From assembly GCA_964585685.1 (NCBI GenBank), contig CAZPEP010000005.1, positions 28,860-92,859 on the forward strand: DNA of 64,000 bases. The letters are read 5' to 3'. Numbering within the stretch: position 1 is the stretch's first letter; the number at the start of each line of letters is the position of its first letter. Positions 24,143 to 33,600 of this stretch are shown here, in pieces. The stretch is from JALHVH01 sp964585685 (lineage in GTDB: Bacteria > Acidobacteriota > Aminicenantia > Aminicenantales > Saccharicenantaceae). The notes under the pieces are model-generated. The model ran no database searches and was not told where the DNA came from. It saw only the letters and a program-made list of their open reading frames with translations. Both the position numbers and the translations under genes were made by a program.

Positions 24143-26542
24143 ATGAAGATTCCCAATCTCAAGTTAAAGATCCGCAAGCTCGGGAAGTCCGGCTGGCTCC
24201 GCGTCCTGCTCCTCATTCTTGCCGCGGGGGCGACCTGCGCCCTGGGGGCCATGTTCGGTGCCTACATGGCCATCCGGAACAACCTCCCGTCGGTCGATCA
24301 GATCGAGAACCTCCGGCCCAAGATCATCACGACGATCCTGTCCGACAAGGGCGAGGCCGTCAAAGAGTTCGCCGAGGAGCGGCGGATCGAGGTGCCGTAT
24401 GCCAGCATCCCCGACGTCCTGAAGGAGGCCATCATTGCCACCGAAGACCCCCGGTTCTACGCCCACAAGGGCGTGGATTACGTGGGCATCCTCCGGGCGG
24501 TCAAGGAAGACATCGTCAAGATCGGGCGCGGCTCGCTCCGCCGGCCCCAAGGCGGGAGCACCATCACCCAGCAGTTGGCCCGGTCGCTGTTCCTCTACTC
24601 CAAGCAGACCATCCGGCGGAAGCTCAAGGAGATGGCCGTCGCCTTGCGCATCGAGCAGAAATATTCCAAGGAGAGGATCCTTGAGCTCTACTGCAACCAG
24701 TTCTACCTCGGCCACGGCGCCTACGGCGTCGAGTCCGCTTCGAATCTCTATTTCGGCAAGAGCGTTTCGGCCCTTGACCTCGACGAAGCGGCCCTGATCG
24801 CGGGCATCTTCCGGGGGCCGTCGGTCTATTCCCCATACACGAACGCCGAGAGGACCCTTCAGCGCCGCAACCACGTCCTCAACCGGATGGCCGAGGAGGG
24901 GTACATCGCCAAGGGTCAGGCCGAGGCGGCCAAGGCCCGGCCGATCAGCGTCCTGCCGCTCCGCCGGACAAGCGCCGAGGTCGGAGCCTATTTCTTCGAG
25001 GAGGTCCGCCGGTACCTCGAAAAGAACTACGGCGCCGACGCCCTCTACAACGCCGGCCTCAAGGTTTATACGACCCTCGATCCGGAGCTCCAGAAATATG
25101 CCGAGGATTCCCTGCGGGCCGGGCTCCGGGCCCAGGACAAGAAGCGGGGCTGGCGGCGAGACAAGCAGAACCTCCTCGCCGAGGGGACGGCCGACCTCCG
25201 GGCCATCTGGCTGGAAAGCTGGGCGACCCACGCGATCGAGACCGGCGAGGTCGCGGACGCCGTCGTCCTGAGCGCCGGCAAGGCCGAGGCCGTCGTCCGC
25301 CTCAAGGACCGCGTCGGCCGGATGACGAGCAAGGGTATCGAGTGGACCAAGGCCCGGAACCTCGACGCCCTGATCCGGCCCGGGGACGTCATCCAGGTCC
25401 AGGTGAAGACGGTCCCCTCCGGGGACGGGGAGCTCGTCGTCGCCTTGGACCAGGAACCCCAGGTCGAGGGGGCCTTCCTGGTCATCGACCCCCCGACCGG
25501 GCAGATCAAGGCGATGACCGGCGGCTATTCCTACCGCCGAAGCCAGTTCAACCGGGCGACCCAGGCCCTCCGTCAGACGGGGTCGGTCATCAAGCCCTTC
25601 CTCTACACGGCCGCCGTCGAGAACGGATTCACCCCGGCGACCATCATCCAGGACGAGCCGGTGACGTTCAATGACAGGTGGACGGGGGAGCCTTGGACGC
25701 CCCGGAACTACGATCGGGTATACAAGGGTTCGGTGACCCTCCGCAAGGGCCTCGAGGAGTCGCGGAACGTCGTCACGGCCCGGATCCTGGACTACATCTC
25801 GCCCCAGGTCGGTGTCGATTACTGCCGCCGGTTCGGCCTGACCTCGGCCATCTACCCCTACCTTTCGCTATCGCTCGGAACCTTCGAGGTCACGCTCCTC
25901 GAGCTCGTCTCGGGCTTTTCGGCCTTTCCCAACAAGGGCGTCCGGGTCAAGCCCTGCTTCATCACCCGCATCGAGGACAAGGGCGGCAACGTCCTCGAGG
26001 AGAACAAGGTCGAATCCGAGGAGGTCATGCCGCCCCAGACGGCCTACATGATGACTTATCTCCTCCAAGGCGTCGTCCGGGAGGGGACGGCTGCGGCCGC
26101 CGCCGCCCTCGGCTGGCCGCTGGCCGGCAAGACGGGGACCACGGACAAATACACCGACGCCTGGTACATGGGATTCTCGCCCACGATGTGCGCGGGCGTC
26201 TGGGTCGGCTACGACACCAAGATCACCCTGGGCGAGCGCCAGTCCGGTGCCGCCGTCGCCCTGCCCATCTGGATCGACTTCTTCGGGAAGGTCGTCGAAT
26301 CGCGGAAGAAAGACGCTGTGGTCCGCGGCGTCGAGCTCGTCCCCGAGGACTTCGAGGTTCCGCCCAACCTGAGCTTTATCGAGATCGATCGCAAAACCGG
26401 CCTCCTGGCGACGCCCATCTGCCGTTTCCCCCTTCTCGAGGTCTTCTTCCCGGGCACCGAGCCCTCCCGCTTCTGCACGAACCAGGACCACCTCAGGATC
26501 CTGGACTATTACTCGCAGGAAACCGCCCGCGAAGAACATTGA
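24143..26542 (+). CDS. Penicillin-binding protein 1A (bifunctional glycosyltransferase/transpeptidase)
   Basis: A 799-residue class A PBP. A basic cytoplasmic start and one membrane helix (about 17-40) lead to the GT51 glycosyltransferase domain: ATEDPRFYAHKGVDY with the catalytic Glu, GGSTITQQLARSL, and RRKLKEMAVALRIE. The transpeptidase domain has TGSVIKPFLYTAA (Ser-x-x-Lys), ESRNVV (SxN) and AGKTGTTD (KTG). It polymerises lipid II and crosslinks strands in the periplasm. An OB-like insertion separates the two domains. A TATAAT at 24122 lies just ahead of the gene. All catalytic motifs are intact. Confidence 0.95.
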   Translation: MKIPNLKLKIRKLGKSGWLRVLLLILAAGATCALGAMFGAYMAIRNNLPSVDQIENLRPKIITTILSDKGEAVKEFAEERRIEVPYASIPDVLKEAIIATEDPRFYAHKGVDYVGILRAVKEDIVKIGRGSLRRPQGGSTITQQLARSLFLYSKQTIRRKLKEMAVALRIEQKYSKERILELYCNQFYLGHGAYGVESASNLYFGKSVSALDLDEAALIAGIFRGPSVYSPYTNAERTLQRRNHVLNRMAEEGYIAKGQAEAAKARPISVLPLRRTSAEVGAYFFEEVRRYLEKNYGADALYNAGLKVYTTLDPELQKYAEDSLRAGLRAQDKKRGWRRDKQNLLAEGTADLRAIWLESWATHAIETGEVADAVVLSAGKAEAVVRLKDRVGRMTSKGIEWTKARNLDALIRPGDVIQVQVKTVPSGDGELVVALDQEPQVEGAFLVIDPPTGQIKAMTGGYSYRRSQFNRATQALRQTGSVIKPFLYTAAVENGFTPATIIQDEPVTFNDRWTGEPWTPRNYDRVYKGSVTLRKGLEESRNVVTARILDYISPQVGVDYCRRFGLTSAIYPYLSLSLGTFEVTLLELVSGFSAFPNKGVRVKPCFITRIEDKGGNVLEENKVESEEVMPPQTAYMMTYLLQGVVREGTAAAAAALGWPLAGKTGTTDKYTDAWYMGFSPTMCAGVWVGYDTKITLGERQSGAAVALPIWIDFFGKVVESRKKDAVVRGVELVPEDFEVPPNLSFIEIDRKTGLLATPICRFPLLEVFFPGTEPSRFCTNQDHLRILDYYSQETAREEH

Positions 26543-26602
26543 AGGGGCCCCCCTCCCCCGGGGGAGGGGGAAGGGGGCCCGAGGGGATTAAAACAGAGGA
26601 GG

Positions 26603-28477
26603 TTAATGCTTTTTATGCACGCTTCCCGAGGAAGAGCTCCGCGAAGAGGATGAGCCGCGGGAGGACGAGGAACCGCGCGAGGCCGATCCGGACTTGGACG
26701 AGGATCCGGAGCGCGAAGACACCTTGGATCCGGAGGATGAGGATGAGGAAGAGGACGACGAGGAGCTCCTTCGGTAGGTGTAGTTTTCCCCGGAGAATTG
26801 CTTTAGGATCCGCCCGATGGAGGATTCGCGCCAGGGATTGTCACCCTCGCTGGAATACCGGCTCCCGCCGATCTTGATGGACGAAGGGTATCCGACGATG
26901 CCCCGGGACAAGACCATTGTCCCGCCGTCGTCGCTCGTCCCGCGGAATAGCGATTCGTCATCCCCGTAACGACCGAGGCTGAAGCTCGCTGAATCCCCCT
27001 TCTTCTTGATCTTTCCCGAGGGCGTCTTCTTCGAGGCCGGCGCGGTCGCCTTGGGCTTGCTCTTGCTGCCGCGAGAGCTCACGGAGCCGGTCTTCGAGCC
27101 GCGCGGCGACACGCCGCCGATCTCCGAGCTCGGCTCGTCTCCCTTGAGTGAGATCGGCCCGTCACCCTTGCGCAGGAGGACCTTCCGGCCCTCGAGGGGC
27201 TGGACCAGGGTTCGGTTCCCGCCGACCGGCTTGAGGGTCAGTTCTCCGCTGGAGAGGGTGATCCTGTTCAACCCCTTGAGCGCGTCGCCCCGGAGCGCGA
27301 CGGGCGAGATGTTCTTCGCCTGGAGCTGGTCCCTGCGGATGACCGTCAGGGCGTGCGAGTTCCAGGGGTAATTGTCGCCTTGCCAGCGGCCGTTGAAGTA
27401 TCCGTCGACGATGACCACGGGGTAGCCCCAGTAACTCATCGGGGCCCAGCCGAAGTAATCGTTGTCCCACCACCAGTCGACCCATCCGGGGCCCCAGAGG
27501 GACGTGGGGATCCAGTACCAGCCCATCCCGACACCCCAGTGCCAGCGGCCGTAATGGAAGGTCGACCAGCCCCAGGGCTCGTAGGGCATCCAGGTCCAGC
27601 CGGAGAGCGACAGCCAGGTCCAGCGCCCGTTCGAATAGGGGCGCCAGCCCTCCTCGATCCCCCGGGGGACCCAGACGTTTCCATAGGGCGCGAGGTACAT
27701 CCAGTCGCCATACTGACCGAGCTCGTTCTCATAGTCCTCGAGCTCGTTCGGCAGGTAGCGCTTAGGAAGCCTTTTCGAGACCTCGACGTTTCGCGAGTCG
27801 TTCCAGCGGTCGAAGCCGTCGGTGGCCGCGGCCATGAACTGGGAGGGCCGGGAGGGGAACCGTCCCTCCGCCGCCTCGATGCGCTGGCCGGCCTTGATCA
27901 GGATGGAGCCTTCTTCGCCCGCGGCCTCGACGAGGCCACGGAACACAAGAACCTCGGTGTCCTTGTTCTCCTTGACGTCGATGCGGTACAGACCCTCGTC
28001 CAGGACGTAGAAGGACGTGTCGGCCGTATGGACCTCGATGCCCTTTTCCCGGGCCAGGTTGGACACCTCGAGGTAGACGGCGCCGGACCAAACACGGATC
28101 CGAACCGTGTCGTCGCCCTTCTTCGGGAGGTTCAGGAAATCGATCTTGGTCTCGTTGTCGAGGCGGACGTAATTGCCGCGGCCGAAGTGGATCTCGGCCC
28201 GGCCGTCGGTCGTCCCGAGCCTGTCGCCCTCGGTGACGGGGGTGTTGACGACGCATTCCTCGTAGCCGATGTCGGAGGCCCTCTGGATGAAGGCGGTTCC
28301 GGTGAGGTGGCTCAGGCGGGCCACGGAATCGTTTGTATACGCGGTCTCCTGCTGTTCCTGGGGTATCAGCTGTTCCTCGGGAACAGGCGTTTCCTGGGGT
28401 TCCTGCTGTTCCTGACCGAACAAGGGGAAGGCTATGGCTAAAGCTAGGACCAGGATCATCGCGCATTTCTTGTTCAT
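26603..28477 (-). CDS. Secreted FecR-domain, Trp-rich (DUF6600-like) protein
   Basis: A 624-residue exported protein. The ATG at 28477 has GAGGAG seven bases upstream and yields a clean signal peptide (MNKKCAMILVLALAIAFPLFGQ). It then has a Gln/Pro/Glu-rich linker and a FecR domain (about 40-190) with TEGDRLGTTDGRAEIHFGRGNYVRLDNETKIDF. A Trp/Tyr/Gly-rich block at about 245-350 has repeated GRWTW, GWTWMPYEPWGW and WHWGVGMGWYW motifs, typical of DUF6600. Basic Ser/Lys tracts follow, and a C-terminal tail of nearly pure Ser/Gly/Arg. No sigma factor is adjacent, so a signalling role is doubtful; an envelope-associated structural role is more likely. The poly-Ser end may be repeat-driven. Confidence 0.75.
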   Translation of the reverse strand: MNKKCAMILVLALAIAFPLFGQEQQEPQETPVPEEQLIPQEQQETAYTNDSVARLSHLTGTAFIQRASDIGYEECVVNTPVTEGDRLGTTDGRAEIHFGRGNYVRLDNETKIDFLNLPKKGDDTVRIRVWSGAVYLEVSNLAREKGIEVHTADTSFYVLDEGLYRIDVKENKDTEVLVFRGLVEAAGEEGSILIKAGQRIEAAEGRFPSRPSQFMAAATDGFDRWNDSRNVEVSKRLPKRYLPNELEDYENELGQYGDWMYLAPYGNVWVPRGIEEGWRPYSNGRWTWLSLSGWTWMPYEPWGWSTFHYGRWHWGVGMGWYWIPTSLWGPGWVDWWWDNDYFGWAPMSYWGYPVVIVDGYFNGRWQGDNYPWNSHALTVIRRDQLQAKNISPVALRGDALKGLNRITLSSGELTLKPVGGNRTLVQPLEGRKVLLRKGDGPISLKGDEPSSEIGGVSPRGSKTGSVSSRGSKSKPKATAPASKKTPSGKIKKKGDSASFSLGRYGDDESLFRGTSDDGGTMVLSRGIVGYPSSIKIGGSRYSSEGDNPWRESSIGRILKQFSGENYTYRRSSSSSSSSSSSSGSKVSSRSGSSSKSGSASRGSSSSRGSSSSRSSSSGSVHKKH

Positions 28478-28507
28478 GATCATTCTCCTCGCACTCTCAT
28501 TATAGCA

Positions 28508-28870
28508 AAATCCATGCCAAGAAATCCCCCCGATCCCCCCTTTACCAAAGGGGGGAGATCTAGCCCTGGCCCCCTTTACCAAAGGGGGGAACTGACTCTG
28601 TACCCCCATTTAACACGGGGGAACGGACCCTGCCTCCGTCCTTTCCAAAGGGGAGAACTGACTCTGCACCCCCATAAAACATGGGGGAACGGACCCTGCA
28701 TCCGTCCTTTCCAAAGGGGAGAACTGACTCTGTACCCCCATTTAACACGGGGGAACGGACCCTGCATCCGTCCTTTCCAAAGGGGGGAACTGACTCTGCA
28801 CCCCCATAAAACATGGGGGAACGGATCTTACCCCCCTTTATTAAAAGGGGGGCAAGGGGGGATTTAGGTG
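28508..28870. repeat. 66-bp tandem repeat (four units) flanked by C/G palindromes
   Basis: The string AACTGACTCTG recurs exactly every 66 bases at 28590, 28656, 28722 and 28788. Each unit carries one CCCCCAT..ATGGGGG-type hairpin and one CCTTTCCAAAGG-type palindrome. The hairpin loops alternate between two versions (TTTAACAC and AAAACAT), giving a 132-bp higher-order period. The array is bracketed by CCCCCTTT..AAAGGGGG elements of the family seen after thiL. Small frames through it on both strands are periodic by-products, not genes. Confidence 0.85.
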
Positions 28871-29132
28871 TCCTCGATATGGGACGAGTGACATGATTTG
28901 GCTACGCAGCTCAATAGCCACGGCTATAAGGCGCGGAAGGGCCCAAAGGGCCGCAGCTACGAGGCAACAACGAGGCCCCCCTTTGGAAAAGGGAGGTTGG
29001 GGGGATTTCCGTAAAGTGCGAGGCCGGCCCATGCTGGCGGTAGGCGCAGGCTTTAGCCGGCGTCCGGGAATATGCTTTGTGGTGCTTCAGGCCGTTTCTT
29101 GGCTATGCCTAAGCTCAGGCTAAAGCCTGAGG
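28870..29132. repeat. Repeat-filled gap downstream of the radical SAM gene
   Basis: No gene is seen. It contains a GGCCC-AAAG-GGCC inverted repeat near 28947, one C-run/G-run element (28975-29008), a diverged GCAGGCTTTAGCC copy near 29045, and the perfect palindrome CTCAGGCTAAAGCCTGAG at 29114-29131. The last ends two bases past the radical SAM stop codon and could act as a transcript-end hairpin. Confidence 0.6.
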
Positions 29133-30635
29133 CTACCAGGACTTGTGGGCGAACAGCTTCGCGGCCTTGAGCTTCGCCAGGACCCGGGCCATGACGGCGT
29201 AGCGCTTGAGGTCGCCGAACGAACGGATGTGGCGGACGGCCCGGAGCGTCTTGCGAACGATCGAGACGTTCCCCCCGCTCATCGCCCAGCGGAAGAGGAG
29301 CTCGCTCACCTGGCTCCAGGTCAGCCTGTCCAGGAAGAGCGGCACGTCGCCCTGGGCCGAGGGCAGGGTCACGACGCGTGACCTGTACCTCTTCGTCCAG
29401 GTGAAGTCCTCCGGCAGGAGGCCCAGCTCCTTCGCCGTGGCCTCGAGGGGTGTCCCCGGATAGACGTGGAGGACGGCGACCGAAGCCTCGACCTCCTTCC
29501 GGTAGCGCTCGATGATGCCGGCGGTTTCCTGCGCCTCTTCCCAGGTCTCGGTCGGGTGGCTGAAGATGAAGAAGACGTTGGGGATGATGCCGAGCTCCCC
29601 GCACCAGCGGACGAGGTTGTGGAAGTCCTCGATCTCGATCATCTTGTGGATGACCTCGCGCCGGACCCGCTCCGAGCCCGCCTCGATGCCGAACGAGACG
29701 TGAAAGAGGCCGGCCTTCTTCATTTTCTCGAGGAGCGGCCGGGTGATGAGGTCGAGCCGGACCTCGGCCCGCCAGAAGATGTCGAGCTTGCGCTCGAGGA
29801 TGAGGTCGCAAATGCGATCGACGCGCTTCGGGCTGGCGTTGAACGTGTCGTCGTAGAAGAAGACGACGCGGACACCGCGCTCGCGGACGTGGGCTTCGAT
29901 CTCGTCGACGACGTTCTCGGGGCTTCTCATGCGGACGTGGCGGCCCCAGTTGATGGGCGTCGCGCAGAAGTTGCAGTCGAACGGACAGCCGCGGCTGGCC
30001 ATGATGTTGACGGCCTGGAGCGGGCCATGACCCGGGACGTCGATCTTGAAGTTGAACTTCTCGAATGGGACAAGATGGAAGGCGGGGAAGGGGAGGCTGT
30101 CGAGGTCGGCGATAGGGGCGCGCGGCCGCGTGGCGATGACCTTCCCGTCCGCGTCCCTATAGGAAATGCCGTCGATCGCGGCGAGCCGTGCCCAAAGGGA
30201 CTGCCGATCGCCCCCGGCCTTCTCGACGGACCGGCAGAGCTCGAGCGTTGTCACCTCGCCCTCGCCCCGGACGACGACGTCGAGCTCGGGGAGGTGGGAC
30301 AGGGTGTCCGCGGAAGCCATTGACGCGTGCGGCCCGCCCATCACGGTCAGGACACCGGGAAGGGCCCGGCGCGCGATCTTGACGAGCTTGAAGCTCTGGA
30401 ACCGGTTCTCGGTCGTGGACGTGACGCCCACGACGTCGGGCCGCTCTGCGCGGATCCTGTCGCGGATCCCGCCCCAGTCGAGCCCCAGGACGTCGGCCGG
30501 GACGACGCGGACGTCGATCCCTTCCTTCTCGAGGACGGCTCCGATGGTGAGGAGGCCCAGGGTGGGCATCGTCGAACCCTTGGACCAGCGCTCGGCGAAG
30601 TAGCCGCCGGGCGGAACGAAAAGCAGGACCTTCAT
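29133..30635 (-). CDS. B12-binding-domain radical SAM protein
   Basis: A 500-residue protein. Residues about 1-145 form a cobalamin-binding Rossmann-like domain (LLFVPPGGYFAERWSKG, VGVTSTTENRFQSF, GGPHASM). The radical SAM core follows with ASRGCPFDCNFCA at about 213-225, whose three Cys bind the 4Fe-4S cluster, then FYDDTFN and FGIEAGSE. The C-terminus is a helical extension. Relatives methylate unreactive carbons or modify lipids and hopanoids; the exact substrate is unreadable. The ATG overlaps the smc stop by four bases (ATGA), so the two are co-transcribed, which is an unexpected partner for SMC. A palindrome directly follows the stop. Confidence 0.85.
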   Translation of the reverse strand: MKVLLFVPPGGYFAERWSKGSTMPTLGLLTIGAVLEKEGIDVRVVPADVLGLDWGGIRDRIRAERPDVVGVTSTTENRFQSFKLVKIARRALPGVLTVMGGPHASMASADTLSHLPELDVVVRGEGEVTTLELCRSVEKAGGDRQSLWARLAAIDGISYRDADGKVIATRPRAPIADLDSLPFPAFHLVPFEKFNFKIDVPGHGPLQAVNIMASRGCPFDCNFCATPINWGRHVRMRSPENVVDEIEAHVRERGVRVVFFYDDTFNASPKRVDRICDLILERKLDIFWRAEVRLDLITRPLLEKMKKAGLFHVSFGIEAGSERVRREVIHKMIEIEDFHNLVRWCGELGIIPNVFFIFSHPTETWEEAQETAGIIERYRKEVEASVAVLHVYPGTPLEATAKELGLLPEDFTWTKRYRSRVVTLPSAQGDVPLFLDRLTWSQVSELLFRWAMSGGNVSIVRKTLRAVRHIRSFGDLKRYAVMARVLAKLKAAKLFAHKSW

Positions 30636-33600
30636 GCGTCGGCCTTAAGCTCTTCCTTCCGCTCCATCTTCACGGAGTAGATCTTCGTGATGTTCGGCTC
30701 CTCCATGGTCGTGCCGTAGATGTAGTCGGCGACCTCCATGGTCTTGTAGTTGTGGGTGATGATGATGAACTGGGTCTGGTGCTTGATGGCCTTCATCAGG
30801 TCGAGGAACCGGCCGAGGTTGACGTCGTCGAGGGCCGCGTCGACCTCGTCGAGGAAGCAAAACGGCGACGGCCGGTATCGGAAGAGGGCGAACATGAAGG
30901 CCATCGAGGTCAGCGATTTCTCGCCGCCGGAGAGCAGGGCCAGGTTCTGGACGCGCTTGCCGGGCGGCTGGGCGACGATCTCGACGCCGCTCTCGAGGGC
31001 GTTGTCCGGATCGAGGAGCTTGACCTCGGCGTGCCCGCCCTTGAAGACCAGGGCGAAGATCTCGCTGAAATTCGTGTTGACCTCCTCGAGGGCCTTGAGG
31101 AACTTGTTCTTGCTCTCCTCGTCGATCTTGCGGATGGCCTCGCCGGTCGCGTCGATCGAATCACGGAGGTCCTTTCTCTGTTCGGAAAGGAAGTCGAAGC
31201 GCTTCTTCTGCTCGAGGTACTCCTCCTCGGCCATGAGGTTGACGGCCTTGTAGCGGAGGAGCGCGTCGCGGGATTCCTCGAGCTCCTTCTCGACATCCTC
31301 GTCGGAGAGCTCGGCCACCGGCCGGAGCTTGCGCGGGGCGCGGCGGAGCTTCACGGGCTCGGCGGCAGGGGCCTGCCCTTCGGCGGCCGGCTCGAGGCTC
31401 GCGGCTTCGGCGTCCGGGGCTCCCGTGGCGATGGACTGGGTCTCTTCGGCTCCCTCTTCGTCTTCGGGGAGAATCTCTTCTTCCAGCTCGGCGGCTTGCG
31501 CGGCCCCCGGCACCGCGGCCGCAGCTTCGGATTCGGTCCGGAGCTCGGCCAGCGTCTTCTTCAGGTCCTGCCAACACGTCTCCTCGAGGTTGACGAGGTC
31601 GCGGTCGATCTCTGCCTTGCGGATCTCGGCCTTAACCCGGGCGTCCTTGGCGGCCTCCTCTTCCTCGCGGGCGGCCTGGAGCAGGGCTTCGAGCTCATTC
31701 TGGCGCTTCCGGATCCCGCGGAGGGACGTCTCAGTCTTTTCGAGCGACTTCTCGCCCGCGTCGCTCTCTTCCTCGAGAGCCTTCGTCTTTGCGGAGAGCT
31801 CGCGGATGTATTCGCCGAGCTTTTCCTTGCCGGACTCGTCCTCCCGAATCTCCTCCTCGAACGCGGCGATCTTGGCCTCGGTAGTCTCTTTGCGGCGGGC
31901 GAGGCCCTGGATCTGGAGGTTGAGGCCGTTCATCTTCTCTGCCAGGAGGTCGCACTCGGACTTGAGCCCGAAGTGGCGCCGTTCGTTCTCGCCGTCCTTC
32001 TCTCGGACGGCGACGAGCTCCCGGCGGGCGGCCTCGACGCGCTCATTGAGGGCGCGCTCGTCCTCCTCGGCGGCTGTCGCGGCGGCGCGCAGGGCCTCCA
32101 GGTTCCCGGTCATGGATTCCTTCTCGCCGGCCAGCACCGCCAGTTCGCGGGCGATGATCTCGGCCGAGATCGACGCCTTTTCCATCTCGACGCGGCCGAA
32201 CTTCCGCTCCCGGAGCCGGTCCTGGAGGGAATGCTCCTCCTCGAGGAGGCTTGCGCGCTCCCGCTCGAGTGCGGTCTCGAGGGAACGGCACTCGGCTTCC
32301 TTGGCTTCGAGGGCGGCCGAGGGCGGGACGATCTCGTCCTCGAGACCGGCGGCCCGCTCTTCGAGCCCGTGGATCTCCTGAGCCAGGGCGATCATGCCGT
32401 CGCCCTTCGCCCCGAGCCTAAGGAGGCCGGAGGCCAACAGAAGGTCGCCCGAGGGCGTGATGAAATTCAGGCCGGGGAACCGGAGCCAGAGCCGGACGGC
32501 GGCGGCGGCTTCGCGGACGATGACGGCCTCGTCGAGCCGGTCGAGGTGGTTGCGGAAGCGGTCGTCGGTCCGGACGCGGCCCTTGAGGAGGCCGATGACT
32601 TCCGTGTCGCCGAGGACCTCGGGCGGGACGGCGGACCGGATGCGGCCGGGGACGAGGAGGTAACTGCCCTTGAGCCCGGGCCGGAGGGCCTTCAGGAACT
32701 CCTCGGGCAGGATGACACGGGCCCTGGCCTCGTCCTTCCAGAAGACGTCGAAGAGGGGGGCATCCTCGGCGCTCGTCCTGACGAGGTCGGCCAGGAGGCC
32801 GAACGAGCCGGGGATGTCCTCGGCGGCCACGCCGGCGCGCTCCTTGGCGTCCACGGTGCGGAGGGCCTGGAGCTGATAGACGGCGGCGTCGCGGCTCTCT
32901 TTGAGGGCGGCGATGCGGCCCCGGAACTCGTCGGCGGCGGCGCGGGCTGAGGCGAGGTCCGACTGGAGCGAGGCGATCGACCGTTCCTTCTCGATGCGGG
33001 CCCCCTCGCGGGAGGCGATCTCGGACTCGAAGCCGGCGAGGGCGGCCTCGGTCTCGGCGAGGAGGGCGGCTTGGCCGGAGGCCTGGGACCGGAGCTTCTC
33101 CTCCTGCCGGAGGACGAGCTCGAGCTCCTTCTCGACCTTGACGGCGTCGTTCCGCTTCTCGGTGAGCTCCTGGAACGCCCGGAGGTGCTCGTCGCGGAGA
33201 GCCTGGATGTCGGCGGCGTGGGCAGCCGTCCGTTCCTTGGCCACGCGAACGAGGACGGCGGAGGCCTCGACCTCGGATCGGCGACCTTCGAGGTCGGCGG
33301 TCATCCCCTCGAGGCCGGAGCGGGCCTGGACGGATTCGAGTTCGAGGGCGAGCATCTCGGCCCGGAGCTCCTCGCGGGAGGCCTCGGCCTTGCGGCGGGA
33401 TTCCTCGAGGAACTCGGCGCGCTTTGTCTCGCGCTCGATCTCGGCCTCGAGGCGGGCGACCTGGGACTTGACGGCGTAGACCCGCTCCTGGCTCTCCTTG
33501 AGCGCCTTCTCGAGGTCCCAGAGGGATTTGCGCACGCCGGCCAGGTCGTGCTCCTCGGCCTTGATTCGGGACATGACCTCATGCTCTTTCTCCAGGCAGA

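Noticed and set aside
28560..28814. Repetitive small proteins on both strands in the 66-bp array
   Set aside because: The frames follow the DNA period exactly. The array is non-coding repeat DNA.
28508..28870. CRISPR-like array
   Set aside because: The units are contiguous with no unique spacers, and no cas gene is in the window.
30752..32950. A 732-codon open frame on the plus strand opposite smc
   Set aside because: It is the antisense shadow of a GC-rich coiled-coil gene. It has no start signal or domain, and its Gly/Leu/Glu-rich composition mirrors smc codons.
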